DNA of 64,000 nt from Ancistrus triradiatus (GCA_025084515.1 JAJAGP010000544.1:305857-369856), one strand, 5' to 3'; positions 24,935-39,735 are shown, counted from the stretch's first letter. A program made the numbers and translations. Notes: generated from the letters alone by a model not told the origin.

Positions 24935-27900
24935 CAGGTAGTCCTCGACTTACGACGCAGATCCATTCCTAGGTGGCATCGTAAACCGATTTTCGGTGTA
25001 AGTCGGAACACACGTACATAATGTAAATAAATAACATCATACATTTTTCGGACCATAAGGCGCACTTAAAATCCTTTAACTTTCTCAAAAATCGACAGTG
25101 CGTTTTAAAATGCGGTGCGTCTAATGTATGAATTAATTCTGGTTGTACTTTCTGACCTAGAACCGATTGTAGATGGTACACGGCGCTCATCAATAGTCGC
25201 TCATAAATCTGTCAAAATGTTTTTTTTTTTTTAGCACGGGCCCCTTCCCTCTGGTGGTAGGGTTAGAAGCTTACGGCCCCCCACCCGTTTTAGTTAGTGT
25301 GCAGCATAGCGGGAGTATCCTAGAACCGATTGTAGATGGTACACGGCGCTCATAAATCTGTCAAAATGTTTTAGCACGGCCTTGGTAGGTTACGAAGCTT
25401 ACGGCCACCGTAGTGTGCAGCATAGCGGAGTAATACAGTATGTGCTTCAGCATTAGGGTACGTGCAGTCATTCATTCATTTTCAAACTCAGCGCTATCAG
25501 TCACGCAGTACAACATGGACATAGAGCAGCTGCGAGAGAATTCAACATTAACGAATCAATGGTACGGAAGTGGAGGAAGCAAGAAGACGCCCTGCGCCAG
25601 GTAAAGACCAAACTGAGTTTCCGACGGAACTTGAGAGTTTTGTTTCATTTCATTCGCCTTATAACCCGGTGCGCTTTATGTATGAAAATAGATCCGTTAG
25701 AAGTCAATCACTGATGGGAGATGCGTCGTAACCACGAAACGTCGTAACTCGAGACCGTCGTAACCTGAGGACTATCTGTATATATATCTCGCCTGCCTTT
25801 TGAGGCATCTCCACAGGTAATGAAGTAGCTCCTTAACATACGAATAAGGCATTAGGCATCTAGGTGATAGTGTCACAGCTTCAAATTGACATACAAAACT
25901 GCATTATCAGTAGCAAGTCATGCTCATAAACTCAACATCATTTAATTTATTCGTTTCGAAGGAGTTCACTGTTTATTTTTGCGTCTTTATGATGGCAAAT
26001 AGGATATACTGTGGTTCTTCTGATCTTAAGAGTTCATGGCCCAAACCACAAATTAAATACTAAGTAGTAACTGCCATGTTCGCAGCATCTTAGTCAGCTT
26101 TTGTTGTGCCTTTCATGTCTTCAGCTCCAGACTCTGCCCCCTAGCTTCAAAGGTGCTCTGTCTTGCTGGAATACTAACAGCTGTGGTGGATTTCCACTCA
26201 TCAAAAGAGTGCCATTTAAGCAGTTGTCTCTGATCTGTCAGCATGTGACATTTGCTTGGTGTGTTTGGAGTGAGTCTTCACGTACATTTAAGGGTTGTGA
26301 GCGTTTGCACGTACACTTTGAGGCCAAAGAAAAAGCGCACACACATAAGTGTGTACACTGAGCTGGTGATTGTTATTATTTCCTTTCAGCAGGTTCTGGA
26401 CTCTGGACTAGACAAGTGATGTTTAGACAGTGTCATTACTAGGATACCACACAGGGGTGGCAATAGGGTGCGCACGTTAAATCTATATGAAAAGAATTAG
26501 ATTATCAACAGGAAAGTCTTTGTTTGAATTTAGAGTGAACAAAGATATTGTTCCTAATGAACAAAATGAAACACTAAGTGAATGATGTTCTTGCAGCTGA
26601 ACGTTCCAGGATGCATTATTTCTCCAGAGGCAGCAAAAAGGAATTAATAACAATCGCCAGGCTCACTAAGAGTGTGAGGCCAGAGTTCAAATCTCACCTC
26701 TGCCAAGCTGCCACTGTTGTTATTTGTGCAAGACCCTTAACCCACAATTGCTTGGGTTGTAAGACTGTATCGGTTATAAGTCGCTCTGGATATATGTAAA
26801 TTTGTAAAAATGTAAATTTATTAATATGACAAAAATCTAGTGTCTTTAAAGTTGTCATGACTACACAATAAGTACATTTACATTTTACAGTGTAGAACAT
26901 TACCCTGGAATGTACCAAACCTGGTAGCAGACTGCGCTAAACTTTTTCACTTTCTGGATATGTGTTTGGGGTAACTTCCCAAAATTGGCTGACTATACTT
27001 AAGTCTAAGGAGAAAAAAGAACTACTTAAGGGTGTGAACTGTTTTGCTGGATGCACCAGATTTGTGTTCCTCTGACACAAAGGCAAGATGAGACATGCTT
27101 ATCAGAGACAGTAACTCTGAAATTTATGAGTGGAACTGTACATTATACTACAATGCTGGTATAGATGAGGGAAGCGGGGTGCTGCCAGGGCTGTAGCCCC
27201 CATTAGGAGAAGTAATTTAACAAATAATAATAATAACAATGTTAAAACAATGGATTACAATTACAACGTAGTGTACAAAATAGTGGTCTAGGGTTCTATA
27301 TGTTCTATAAACAGATGCTTATGTAGATATTTATATATAGATATATTTACTTATGTAGATATATTTATTCAATACTGTGCAAAAGTCTTAGGCATTCTAT
27401 ATTTTTCTGTTTATATTTTCTTTATGCTTTATTTAAGTTTTAGTAGTTACTGTATTTTGTAGTTACAATTACAGACTGTAGTCCATCTGTTTCTTTGCAG
27501 ACTTTTAGTCCCATTTACTGTGTCCTGTAATGGTCAGGACCCCCACAGGACCACCCCAAATCAGGTACTAATTGTGGGGTGCATCATTCTCAGCACTGCA
27601 GCGACACTGTTATGGTGTTGGTGTGTTAATGTGTGTTGCACTGATACACGTGGGTGAGACACAGCTGTGCTGCTGGAGTTTTAAACCATCTCAGTGTCAT
27701 TGCTGGACTGAAAATACTGTTTGGGCTGTTTGGTTCCATCAGTCTGTGTGTGTATGTGTGATATAATTAGATAGCAAGTTGGCAATCAATGTGCATTGAT
27801 TTCATTGCATGGACTTTGCACACCCTGAGTCACACCCTGAGTCACACCCCTGTGTTGAGACTTTTTGAGTTTCCCAGTAAGCTGATGAATATAAGTAGCT

Positions 27901-30900
27901 AGATATGACTACATATGCATAGAGTTCTTTTAATGTTGTTTACAGCAGTGTACCATTTCAATAACTTGATCATCAAATAAATATTTGTATCTCATATATG
28001 AAAGACACAGTAACCATATATACTGCTTACAAATTTGCTGTTTGAAAATGAACAAACATCCATTACTAATAGTGGTACCAAGAATTTGCACAATGGATGA
28101 CCAGCATTGATGTTTTGAGTAGTATTATTTAAATACACCTCTGAATGAGAGCCTTAAAAGGAAGAACGTCACATGGCATTTCAGTTACATTCAGCTGACA
28201 AGGAATATATTACTGAATAATTGAATTCGGAATAACCACACTTTGTTTCTCTCACTTTTTGTAGGTCATTCAGCAGGCATGGCCTTATATTGGTCAGTAT
28301 TTGGAGAAGTTGCTAACAGAGACCATCGCTCCATCCATTCGAGCATCCAGCACTCACTTGCAGACCCTGAGTTTTACCAAGATTGACTTTGGTGACAAGG
28401 TTCGCCCCACATGCTCACTCACACATACTTGTAGTGCAAGATACAAGAGATTTAGTGGAAACAGTGTACAGGTATGCGCTGTGTAACAACCGTGTTGTGT
28501 TCTATGAAACTGGATGCTGATCGAAATGGGCGATGATATGTAAATATGAGAGACCCCAAGAAAACACGAGTGGAACGCTATCATCCGTCCAAAGCCTGAA
28601 CTGTTATACACATGCTAAACATTTACTAATGTATGGAAATTTAGAACAATTATAACAATACAGTCATGCACTGTTACAACACTGTCTAGGGGAAAGCTGT
28701 AACACACACAAGGACAGTATGATGGACCTGATACCTCTGCTTGACGGAAGCCAAAAATGCATGGATAGACAGTATGACAAACAAGAAGATCAGCCAGATA
28801 CAGTGGTGCTTGAAAGTTTGTGAACCCTTTAGAATTTTCTATGTTTCTACATAAATATGAAATAGAAAAAATATCATCAGATTTTCACACAAGTCCTAAA
28901 AGTAGATAAAGAGAACCCAATGAAACAAATGAGACACATATATTATACTTGGTCATTTATTTATTGAGGAAAATGATCCAATATTACATATTAGTGACTG
29001 GCAAAAGTATGTGAACTTTTGCTTTCAGTATCTGGTGTGACCCCCCTGTGCAGCAATAACTGCAACTAAATGTTTCCTGTAACTGTTGATCAGTCCTGCA
29101 CACCGGCTTGGAGGAATTTTAGCCCATTCCTCTGTACAGAACAGCTTCAACTCTGGGATGTTGGTGGGTTTCCTCACATTAGCTGCTCACTTCAGGTTCG
29201 TCCATAACATTTTGATTGGATTAAGGTCAGGACTTTGACTTGGCCATTCCACAGATGGGATAAGGCTGTTATGCTGGAATGCAGTGTTTTCCTTTCTCCA
29301 AACTTGCTTTTAATCCAAAAAGTTCTATTTTGGTCTCATCCGTCCACAAAACATTCTTCCAATAGTCTTCTGGCTTGTCCATGTGATCTTTATCAAACTG
29401 CAGGCGAGCAGCAATGTTCTTTTTGAAGAGCAGTGGCTTTCTCCTTGCAACCTTGCCATGCACACCATTGTTGTTCAGTGTTCTTCTGATGGTGGACTCA
29501 TGAACATTAACGTTAGCCAATGTGAGAGAAGCCTTCAGTTGCTTAGAAGTTACCCTGGGGTCCTTTGTGACGTTGTCAACTATTACACGCCTTGCTCTTG
29601 GAGTGATCTTTGTTGGTCGACCACTCCTGGGGAGGGTAGTGATGGTCTTGAAGTTTCTCCATTTGTACACAGTCTGCCTCACTGTGTATTGGTGGAGTCT
29701 AAAATCGTTAGCGATGGTTTTGTAACCTTTTCCAGCCTGATGAGCATCAACAACTCTTTTTCTGAGCTCCTCAGAAATCTCCTTTGTTCGTGCCATGATA
29801 CACTTCCACAAACGTGTTATGAAGAGCAGACTTTAATAGAGCCCTGTTCTTTAAATAAAACAGGGTGCCCACTCACACCTGATTGTCATCCCATTGGTTG
29901 GAAACACCTGAGTCTAATTTCACCTTCAAAATTAACTGCTAATCCTAGAGGTTCACATACTTTTACCTCTCACTGAAAACCTGATGATGTTTTAGGTCAT
30001 ATTTATGCAGAAATCTAGAAAATTATAAAGGGTTCACAAACTTTCAAGCACCACTGTAAGACCTCAGTTGTTGGATTTAACCGACGTTGATTGTTGTTAA
30101 ATGACGCATACCTGTATTCCAAAGAGCATCTTGTGAAGTTACTGAATGCTTGGATTTCTCTGTCTTCAGATGTCCCAGTGAATGCTTTATTGGGTTTAGA
30201 TGTATGAATGTATGTGTTGTTTTTAAAGATTCAAGAGCCAAAATGCTAAATAGAAGCATTTTCACCAGTAGTGTCAGACGTTTGGCCTGCACTGTATTTA
30301 ACATGTTATTTTTCAGCACAAATCAGATCAGACTTGGATAATAAAGCAAGAAAAAAACTGTGCTGTGTGCAGTATTAAATAGTTCATGTATTATTAATGT
30401 TCAAGGATATGAGTTAAAAGACCTTTTACTGAGATCTTATATCACTGCATAAATGTTTTACAGGCTATGAAGGTAGTAGGGGTGAAGGCTCATACAGAGA
30501 ATGACAAAGGACAAGTGCTGCTGGATGTCTACATTAGGTGAGTCTGAGATCTTATGTTTTGGTTTGAGATATACAGTATTAGTTTTCAGTTATGCTGCAT
30601 GGGTTTTGGAAGTGGTCTGCTTCCAGATACAGCAGCCATAGGTTGTCCTCTATTGGGCTTTTACAGCACTTTCTCTACTTTCTGCTAGTCTGCCAAAATG
30701 GACTTTATTGCCAATCCAAAATTAAACAGATACAGTGACTCATATTGTCATTTGAAAATATTAAATATTATATTGAAATATTATATTAAGCCAAGTGCTA
30801 TGAAGTGCAGCCTAATGGGTTTAAATGACTTAATTTCAAGCTGTATCTAGTGCACTACAGAAGGAGCAGAGAGTCATTATAAATCAGCACTGCCTTATTT

Positions 30901-33900
30901 TTTGGTTATGTGGAGATGACAGAGTTCATAACAGAAGTGCCCAAACTCAGCACAACTCAGCAAATGAAGGCCTGCTTAATGACATCCAATTCCTTATTTA
31001 TTTATTTATTTATTATAAACATGAATAAGCACAAGCAAGCATGCAGTATGTGTGCAATAGCATGATATCTTAAGCCATAAAATGCTCATGCCAATTTTGT
31101 CCTCAACAATGAATGAAAAACTCATTTGCAGTAGAGACTAGCTAACTATACCAAAATACTATCTTGTTTGGACATGTATTCTTAATAAGATTGTGTTATG
31201 CATGGAAGTGTAAGTATTTCTCACCCTTATGCAGCTATGTGGGGAATGTGGAGATCAATGTGGAGGTGAAGAGGTATTTCTGTAAAGCTGGAGTGAAGGG
31301 AATACAGGTGCTTTTTCTTTTCATGTTGTGGAAACATATAAAAGTCTAGTAATAACTTAATACAAGATTTTAATTAAATACACTACATTTTACAACTTTC
31401 TGAGAATAAGGTGACATTTGAATTTATATTTCAGCTCAACGGGATGATGCGGGTGATTTTGGAGCCTTTAATTGGTAATGTGCCCATTGTTGGGGCTGTC
31501 ACCATGTTCTTCATCCGAAGGCCCGTGAGTTCTTTTATTCCCTTCCTTTTTCTCATCTCTTTACAGCTTCATTTATTATTTGCTATCGTGTTTACGCTCG
31601 TGCATTTTTTCATTTTGTAAAGTATGTACTCACGTTTCAATTCTGTGCGTGCACATATTGATCTTCATTAATGATAATATATTTTTTGGCTGAGTGTGCT
31701 CTCTTCCTCTTTTCTCCATGCCTTCCTCCATCCAGAAGCTGACTATTAACTGGACTGGACTTACCAATCTGCTAGACGTCCCAGGACTCAAGTGAGTCAA
31801 GCAGATTGTTTTAAAATATCATTGAATACAGGTGTGCACCACATAATGTCTGTTCGGAGAATGTTCACATATGCACCTGTTGTCTGATAAGGTTATTATC
31901 CGTATTATTAAGGTAACTAACCTACTTAACCCATGTACAATCTCGCCCAGTACTTTAGCTGTTGTAGTACAGCAGGCAGCCTTTGGTGCAAAAGGTTTTG
32001 AGTCAAGTCAAGTCAGATCTATTTATATAGCGCTTTTTACAATGGAGCATTGTCTCAAAGCAACTTTACAATTTTAGATTATCTCCTAATAACTACGTCC
32101 AATCCCAAATTGAGCAAGCCTAGGGCGACAGTGGCAAGGAAAAACTCCCTAAGCGTTATGAGGAAGAAACCTTGGGAGGACCAAGACTTAAAAAAGGGAC
32201 CCAACCTCCTTGGCCGGCGTAGATGATAAATCTAAAAATGAAACTAAAGTCATGGAGTCATACTTTAAATAAAATGTGAAATATGCACGTCGGCATTAAG
32301 TAGTCCGATACACAGAGTCACTCCAGGATCCTGAGTCTAAGCAGGAAAGTCGCTGGCGGCACTTCGTCCCCAGACAACAGGAGAAGGGTGAGGGTTACTG
32401 CCCTTCGGTGTGGCCCGGGTATGATGGGGCTGGAGCTGATGACGGAAGCAGCTTGAGAGAAGCAGCAGCGGATAAACATCATGTGTGTGGCTGGAACTGG
32501 TACCGGAACACAGCTCGGAGAGAAAACAGAAAATGTAATTAGTTATTGATTAAGAGCACAGTGTCTATTAACAATCACTGATGCCATGTCAATCACAGAT
32601 GCCATGTGTAGCATGAGACCCCGGCAGCATTAGCTATAGCAGCATAGCTAGAAAGCTAGAAAGAGGAGAACTGGTAGGTAACACAGCCAAGAAGAATCAC
32701 ATGAGACATCGGCAACCCCACGGGAGGCAGAAGACAGCAACCCAACGTCTCTGACCACCATAAGACTCTTTGACTATGAACCCCCAGCTCTGCCCTTATT
32801 CTAAGGCAAGGATGCACGAGTCAAGATCACGAGGACCGAAGCCCAGTTCAGCCAGACCGCCCACCAGACACTCGCAGCTAATCGACAAGGCAGGCAGGTC
32901 AGACATGACTCCAGACTCTGGCCCCAGTGACCCAAGCCATGCATCCTGGTCTAAATCTAGTCAAAAGCCTGTGTAAATAAGTATGTCTTTAGCCTGGACT
33001 TAAAAATTTGGAGAGTGTCTGAGTCTCGAACGAAAGTGGGAAGTTTATTCCATAGTTGGGGGGCCATGTATGAGAAAACCTTTCCCCCTGCTTCTAGGAA
33101 CTAAAAGATGTCATGAACTGTGGTAGCCTAGTGGGTAAGGTACTGGACTATGGACCAGAAGGTCCAGGGTTCAAATCCCACCTCTGCCAAGTTGCCACTG
33201 TTGGGTCCTTAACCCACAATTGCTTGGATTGTAGGAATGTATCAATTGTAAGTCGCTCTGGATAAGGGCGTCTGCTAAATGCTGTAAAAAAAAGAAGTCC
33301 TGCATATTAAACATTAAGTTTTATTAAACAAATCCAGAAGTCAGTGTGAGCAGACTGAATGCTGAGCAATGTTTTGCCGGCACTGTGCTTCTTATAAGCT
33401 CAGAGATGATGGCAACGAACAGGTTTTAACACCCGTTCTGAATTACACGCACTGGATCTGCGCTCTGCACCTTTGCAGACAATTTTGCAGGTGTGTTATA
33501 TTTATGTGCTCAGTACAAAATTAGGAAATCATGTAGCTCAATTGATTAATGACTCAAGTTTTATTTGTAAAGCACTTCTTACATTGTGTCAGTCAGCTTT
33601 ACAAAAGCACAGTCTAGATCCCAGATTAGCAAACCAGTGAAACAATGGCAATGAAAAGCTCCCTCTGACCAATACATGAGAAACCGGAAGGAACCTAGTT
33701 CGTACTCAGAAGAATCTGTAGCTTTTTTTTTTTTTACATTTCTCTCTCTATCTTTCTCAGTGTGATGTCTGACACAATGATAATGGATGCCATTGCCTCT
33801 TTCCTGGTGCTGCCCAATCGCCTCACAGTGCCACTAGTGCCAGATCTGCCTGTGGCTCAGCTACGCTCCCCTCTGCCCAGAGTAAAACACACACACACAC

Positions 33901-36900
33901 ACACACACACATTTGTCTTGACATTCTTGTGAGTACTTTCCTTAAACATAATGATTACCGTAGCCAATTACTGCTACACCTACACCACACCCTAACCTTA
34001 ACCTCAGTAACCTAAAGCAAATCTTATGGTTCTTCAGATAAAACAAATAAAAAAAAGAAGAAGAAAAACAATTAAAGAAGTGAAGACTGGAAATACAGTC
34101 CTCACCAGTCAAAATTTCCAGGTTTTTCTATCACTTAGAGGACATTTGGGTCCTATAGGAAGACAAGGCACACACACAGTTCTTGCTCAGCCACAATATT
34201 ACCTGTCTGTACATTTCATACACACATGGTCTCAGTGCTTGAATCCGTCTCTCACAGCCTCTCTTGCTTTTTCAGGGGGTGGTCCGCATTCACCTGGTGG
34301 AGGCTGATAAATTGGTTGCTAAGGATGGCGTGATGGCAGGTGTGTCTGACCCTTACGCTTTGATCAGAGTGGGGCCGCAGACTTTCAAGTCCCACCACAA
34401 AGACAACACGCTCAGCCCTAAATGGGACGAGATGTATGAGGTGAGGTTTATGCATACCTCATCAACACCCCAGTCCTAAACTGATCAGAAAGTTATAAGC
34501 ACTGTGGCAACTTGTCACCGTGACACGGTGCTGTTCAGCGGTATTTAAAAATGCTTCTGGACATATGTTAGTCATATCTCAACACTCTTCCTCATGTTCT
34601 ATGAATTAGAGCTAAAGTGGGCAATATGACAGGTCTTTAAAGGCATTCTCACAATACATCATGACAGTGCAGTATCATATCACAATACCAGTACTGTATG
34701 ATACAGGTATGCATCGCATGACGTCCACACTACATTCTAAGTCTGTGGTACTGTGGTAGCCTAGTGGCTAAGTTATCGGACTCTGGACCAAAAGGGTTCA
34801 AATTCCACCTCTGCCAAGCTGCCACTGTTGGGTCCTTGAGCAAGGATTAAGGAGGTTAATTACTCCTTATTAGACTATGGACATACAGTACTGTGTAAAA
34901 GTCTTAGGCCACCATTAGATGAGATGAATTTCTCAGTCTCTTTATTAGAATGCAGCCACAAAATTGGGAACATTTGTATGCAATACTTAAAAAAATCTGA
35001 AAAAAATACAGTGTGTATGGGCTATAGTGGCAAGTATTTAGTGTGTCCTCTCCTTACACTTGAGCCAGTTGACCCTTCTACAGTCTAAAGAAGCTTGATC
35101 TGGATGGTATTTTTGGAACGGTGGCAGCCAAGATCCACTTTTTCTGAAGGGGAACAGGGTGAAAAGGCTAAAATGTGCTAAAGATCACAAAGACTGGAAT
35201 GAAGTGTGGAAAAGAGTAACGAGTGATGAATCCAAGTTTGAAGTTTTTAGGTCCAATCGTCAACAGTTTGTTATATATGGTTGTTATACCATTTGCTAAT
35301 CAAAAAATCTAATGGTGGCCTAAGACTTTTGCACAGTACTGAATATGTGAACAAACATGCGGCACATACCTGTAACACTTACATAAAGTTAAGTATTTAA
35401 GCAGGAAAAGGCAGAACATTAAACGATGGATTAAATTAAATGTAAAAATCCAGTCATTACCTTGTGACAGGGAGAAACACTGGAGATATAAAAGCAATGT
35501 CTACACCTGTAATAATCAGTGAAGTGTATCACGACATTGATGTATTGTGGTATTAATATAATGTCATATTGCACCGCCCTACTACAATGCTTTACCATTA
35601 GTTTTGGTGAATATCTTGATGTGTTTCATCTGTGGCATTGAGTCCTTGTGTCCCGTACTGTGTTTGTCCTTTACTGTGTTGTGAGTCTGTGCGTGCATGT
35701 GTGTGTTGGTCAGGTCATCGTTCATGAAGTGCCTGGTCAGGAGTTAGAGGTGGAAGTGTATGACAAAGATCCAAACCAGGATGACTTCTTGGGCAGGTAC
35801 CATCACTGTTCTGTCTGTCGTATACTCTTCATCAGATGCTTTTCACCTTTCATAATTAGCGTTATTGGTATTGACCAGAGAAGATAATTAGTAAGACGTT
35901 TTATTAACGTCTTGTTGACCTGCCTCTGATTTGTTAGTCACCATCTTTTCAGGGAGGAATCTGGTTTGGTCATGGCAAATGTCTTCAGTGGAATTGTTAC
36001 AGCCATTATAAATCCATATCTGGGTGTGTATTGTTTGGTATCCATTTCTTTGTGGACCATGAACAGTGCACAAGGGCCTTCTGCTGAGAAAAAAAACAAC
36101 CTTCCCCAAAACTGCTGCCAAAACGTCCAAAGCACACATATCACGTCATATAGATTTCCAATATGACTTGGGTCAAACCCCAAATCAGAACCCACCCCCT
36201 CCTCCACTCCAGACTATTATTCCTTCTGTACCCAACAGTTCCCTGTAAGCGTTCATGTACCAACCAAACCCAGATTTGTTCACCATTTAAAAACTCTCAC
36301 AGTTTGTGAGCTCATGCTCCACTTGACGTTGAGCTGCTGTTGCTCCTTGGTGTTACCACTCCACAGAACATAAGTTTGACCTTGATACAGAAACCGTACA
36401 CACTTACATATGAAAGGTGAAAGCCCAAAGATGAAGATCAGTGAGCTCTTCAGTAGGAACCATTCTCCGGCTATTGATTTTCTATGACGTGTTACCCTGC
36501 AGCTTATAGGAGTACGCATATACAGGTAGGCTTGTTTGTGTTGTGGTTGTTCTGACCTTTTATGTTTTGTGTTGTTTACTTTCAGAACTACGATAGATTT
36601 GGGAATAGTGAGGAAGGCTAAACTTGTTGATGAGGTAAGAACTATAATCAAAGGTTCATGTTTGATAAGGTCTCTGTGGATATCTGTACAGAATAATGTG
36701 CACTCACTTGCTGCTCTTTACATGTGTGTATGTATGGAATAATAATTTGCAATGGGACTGTTACACAATCTTTCTTATATATCGTGTTATTTTTTTGATG
36801 GTTATATAATTACCATGCAACCAACATCAGTATATCAATACACTGTTTTTATTTTTTATAATAATTCAATGTGTCTATCCAGCTCTACTGAATATATTCA

Positions 36901-39609
36901 CTTTACCAATGGAACAATGCTGTAATAAAGACTGCTTAATGTTAGCTGTTGAGTGCATATCAATTAAACTAAATATGGCTTCAAACATAAAGACTAACAC
37001 CTTACAGACATCAACATTTGGCCATTCAGTCTTGGCTATACTAAGAAAAATACCTACTCACAGTAAGAAACTGTGTTTGAACTGCATCCTACTGTGAGTG
37101 CATTTACATGAACTTAATTCCTCTAGTTATTTGATTATTCAAGTGGCCATGTAAACAGAATACTCAGATTTCTTAGATCAGATTAAGGCCTCGAAATCAG
37201 ACTAAGAAATCCGATAAACAGAGCTGGATTTTTAGCTCGGTAATCACGGGCTTGTTTCCATAGACCTGGTTAATTATTTCTACTGCGGGATCTGGCAACC
37301 CTGGAATTAAATGCAGTACCCGCAAAACGGCGACCAAACACTTTTGGGGAGACTCTGAAATGCCATATATTATATGCTCAAGGGAGTGAAGAATTGTGTT
37401 ATTCTTCATCAGCTAGATGGTAGGAAACATTGAAAGAGGGACATTTTTAAGAAGTTCTCCGTCAAAGTGTAGTTTATGTCACATCTTTCTGTGACATTAT
37501 TGGCTAGTTGCAAAGTAGAAATCCAGTTATTACCGGAGTCATGTAAATCAGTAGTGCATGTACACTCGTTGCTTTTTGTCCTGTCCACACTCAGGCAGCT
37601 AATGCCTGGGAGTAGGGTTGGGAACCGGGAACCAGTTAAAAAAAAAGAATTTTGATTCCATTTATTGGTTCCTACTAACACATTTTATGCTTCAAATACA
37701 TGCCCGTGGCCAGTGCAAAAATGCATCTGTGTTAAGGAGGCATGTTTCTGCCAGGACTTGTGTGTCATGTGATCATGTACGTCATCATGTAGTTTTGTTT
37801 TGATGCAGTGTTGACACTCAGAATTGCTCAAAAGTTAAGGCTTAAATGCAGTTATGTGTGGAAAACTAATCTGTTATAAAGGAAACATCTAAAGCCCCAG
37901 CATTACATTGAGGCTCAGCAGTGTTCACCTGTCTGCGGTCTGCTAGCACAAATGCTGTGCTCGCAGGGAGAGTCTAATTCTTAATGTGAGCAAAGCTTAA
38001 AACAATGACCTAGGAACACTAATCTTCTCTCAGTTACTACTGGTCACAAGTAATCTCTACTGCTGAAATGAATGTGTGGCCCAAAGGGAAAGTCATTTAT
38101 GCATTAAGCTTTTTCCTTCCCATTTTAAACCTGTTATTGAAACGCTGAACATAAAAATGATTACTTTTCCTTTGGACCACATGTTCATCATTTCAGTAGA
38201 GAGTAGGCTACTTGGCCAGTAGCAACTGAGAGAAGTTTGGTGTTTCTAGGTTATTGTTTTAGCACATTAAGCTTTTTACTTAATAAATGGGAAGAGAAAA
38301 AGCTTCATGTAGAAATTATTACTTTTGAAGTTGAAATATATGAAATATAGATATTCTTTATACCTTTGACACATTTTCACCATTTTGGAATTGAAACTTG
38401 GAATCGACAAGAACCGGAATCAATAAGCAGGATCAGAACTGCAATTGAGAAAATGCAAATGATTCCCAAAGCTACCTGGGAGCAGGAGAAGCAGATGTTA
38501 ACTGAACTGTACTGATCATACCTTAGTTATCTGTGATACGCAGCCGCCAACCAGCAGACATTTTAAGAACGGAAGCTGGCATTTAATTCTTTTTTTCATA
38601 CAAAATCCATTACAAGTCACAGTAAATGCTTAGCTTTAGTAATATCATAATTAAGTAGTTAGTGTTTCTGCCTATAGAGGCGATCACACTATTGTTATCC
38701 GATTCTGAACATTCCGAAATTTTCGACGCGTGTCAACTGCCGCAATTTTCGAGATATCGACCCCATTCCAGCGCCATTGCGTCCGGTCTGGTTGGGAATG
38801 GTGTGCTTGTATAGGGCTTTCCGGTCGGACTTTGGGTGTAATGTATGTAATGTCCCAGATTTTCCCATAGGAAATGAATGGGCCCAAAGTTAACGAATCA
38901 TAAATCAGTCAGTTTTTGATCTACGGCCACAAAATTTGGCAGGCTTGGTCCCGGGTGCAATCTGAGGTGATGTGATGACCTTTGGGCCCATGAGGTACAC
39001 TAAGGGTCGGCCATTGCAGAGTGGCAATCACACTCGCATTTTCTTCAGGAAATGCACCTCTCTAGTTATCATCTGAAATTGCTTCTGATCTCACATCATT
39101 ATTTGGAATGATAGTTATATTAATAGAAAGCAGTAATACTTCTGGTTAAATGATCATAACATTCCTTGTAGCAGCTGAATGAGCTCGGGCTGCGTTTAGA
39201 GTACCGCTCTGACCTGTTGTCTGGGGCACTGCTTGCAGAGCTGCTGCTCCTGTACACAATCACATGCATGAGGCAAATCTTTCATGAATATAAAGTTGGA
39301 TCGGTTTAGTGGTACATTTGAGTACCATTCTTTTAAAAAAGCAAAGATGTCTTTCAAAACTTCTAACACTAGTGTAAAGTAAAATAAAATATTTGAGCGA
39401 CATCATAATACAGTTAATACAGTTTAATGAAAGCCTTGCAATCATTGATATACACGGTTATTATCACATTGTCTTAGTTTATTTCACTTCTAAATATATG
39501 TGATCGTTCATTTCAGTGGTTCACTCTGAAGGATACTGCTTCTGGTCGTGTTCATCTCAAACTGGAATGGCTGTCATTGCAGGAAAACACTGAGAACCTA
39601 GAGCAGGTG

Positions 39610-39656
<47 letters not shown>

Positions 39657-39735
39657 GTAGGAGAGAGGTCATAATAGGCTATAAAGGCAGAGGAATATAA
39701 TGTTTGTGACATGTTTTGGTTTATTTCTATGTTTG

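Larger units (their letters stand above)
25779..28264 (+). other. ESYT1 intron 2, last part
   Basis: Contains a degraded tRNA-derived SINE (26660-26815), a 27374-27420 remnant of the CAGTACTG family and a 27440-27690 piece of the palindromic MITE family of 11971. The rest is unassigned. Confidence 0.4.
34617..35580. mobile_element. Possible hAT-like MITE with two nested insertions
   Basis: The ends look like inverted repeats: GTGGGCAATATGACAGGTC on the left, and ATGTCATATTGCACCGCCCT on the right. Between them lie a SINE (34741-34855) and a short Tc1-derived element (34886-35341). The outer call rests only on these ends. Confidence 0.4.

Noticed and set aside
29269..29811. A functional Tc1 transposase (180 open codons with a good start)
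   Set aside because: The catalytic region after the first Asp is deleted, so no active enzyme can be made.
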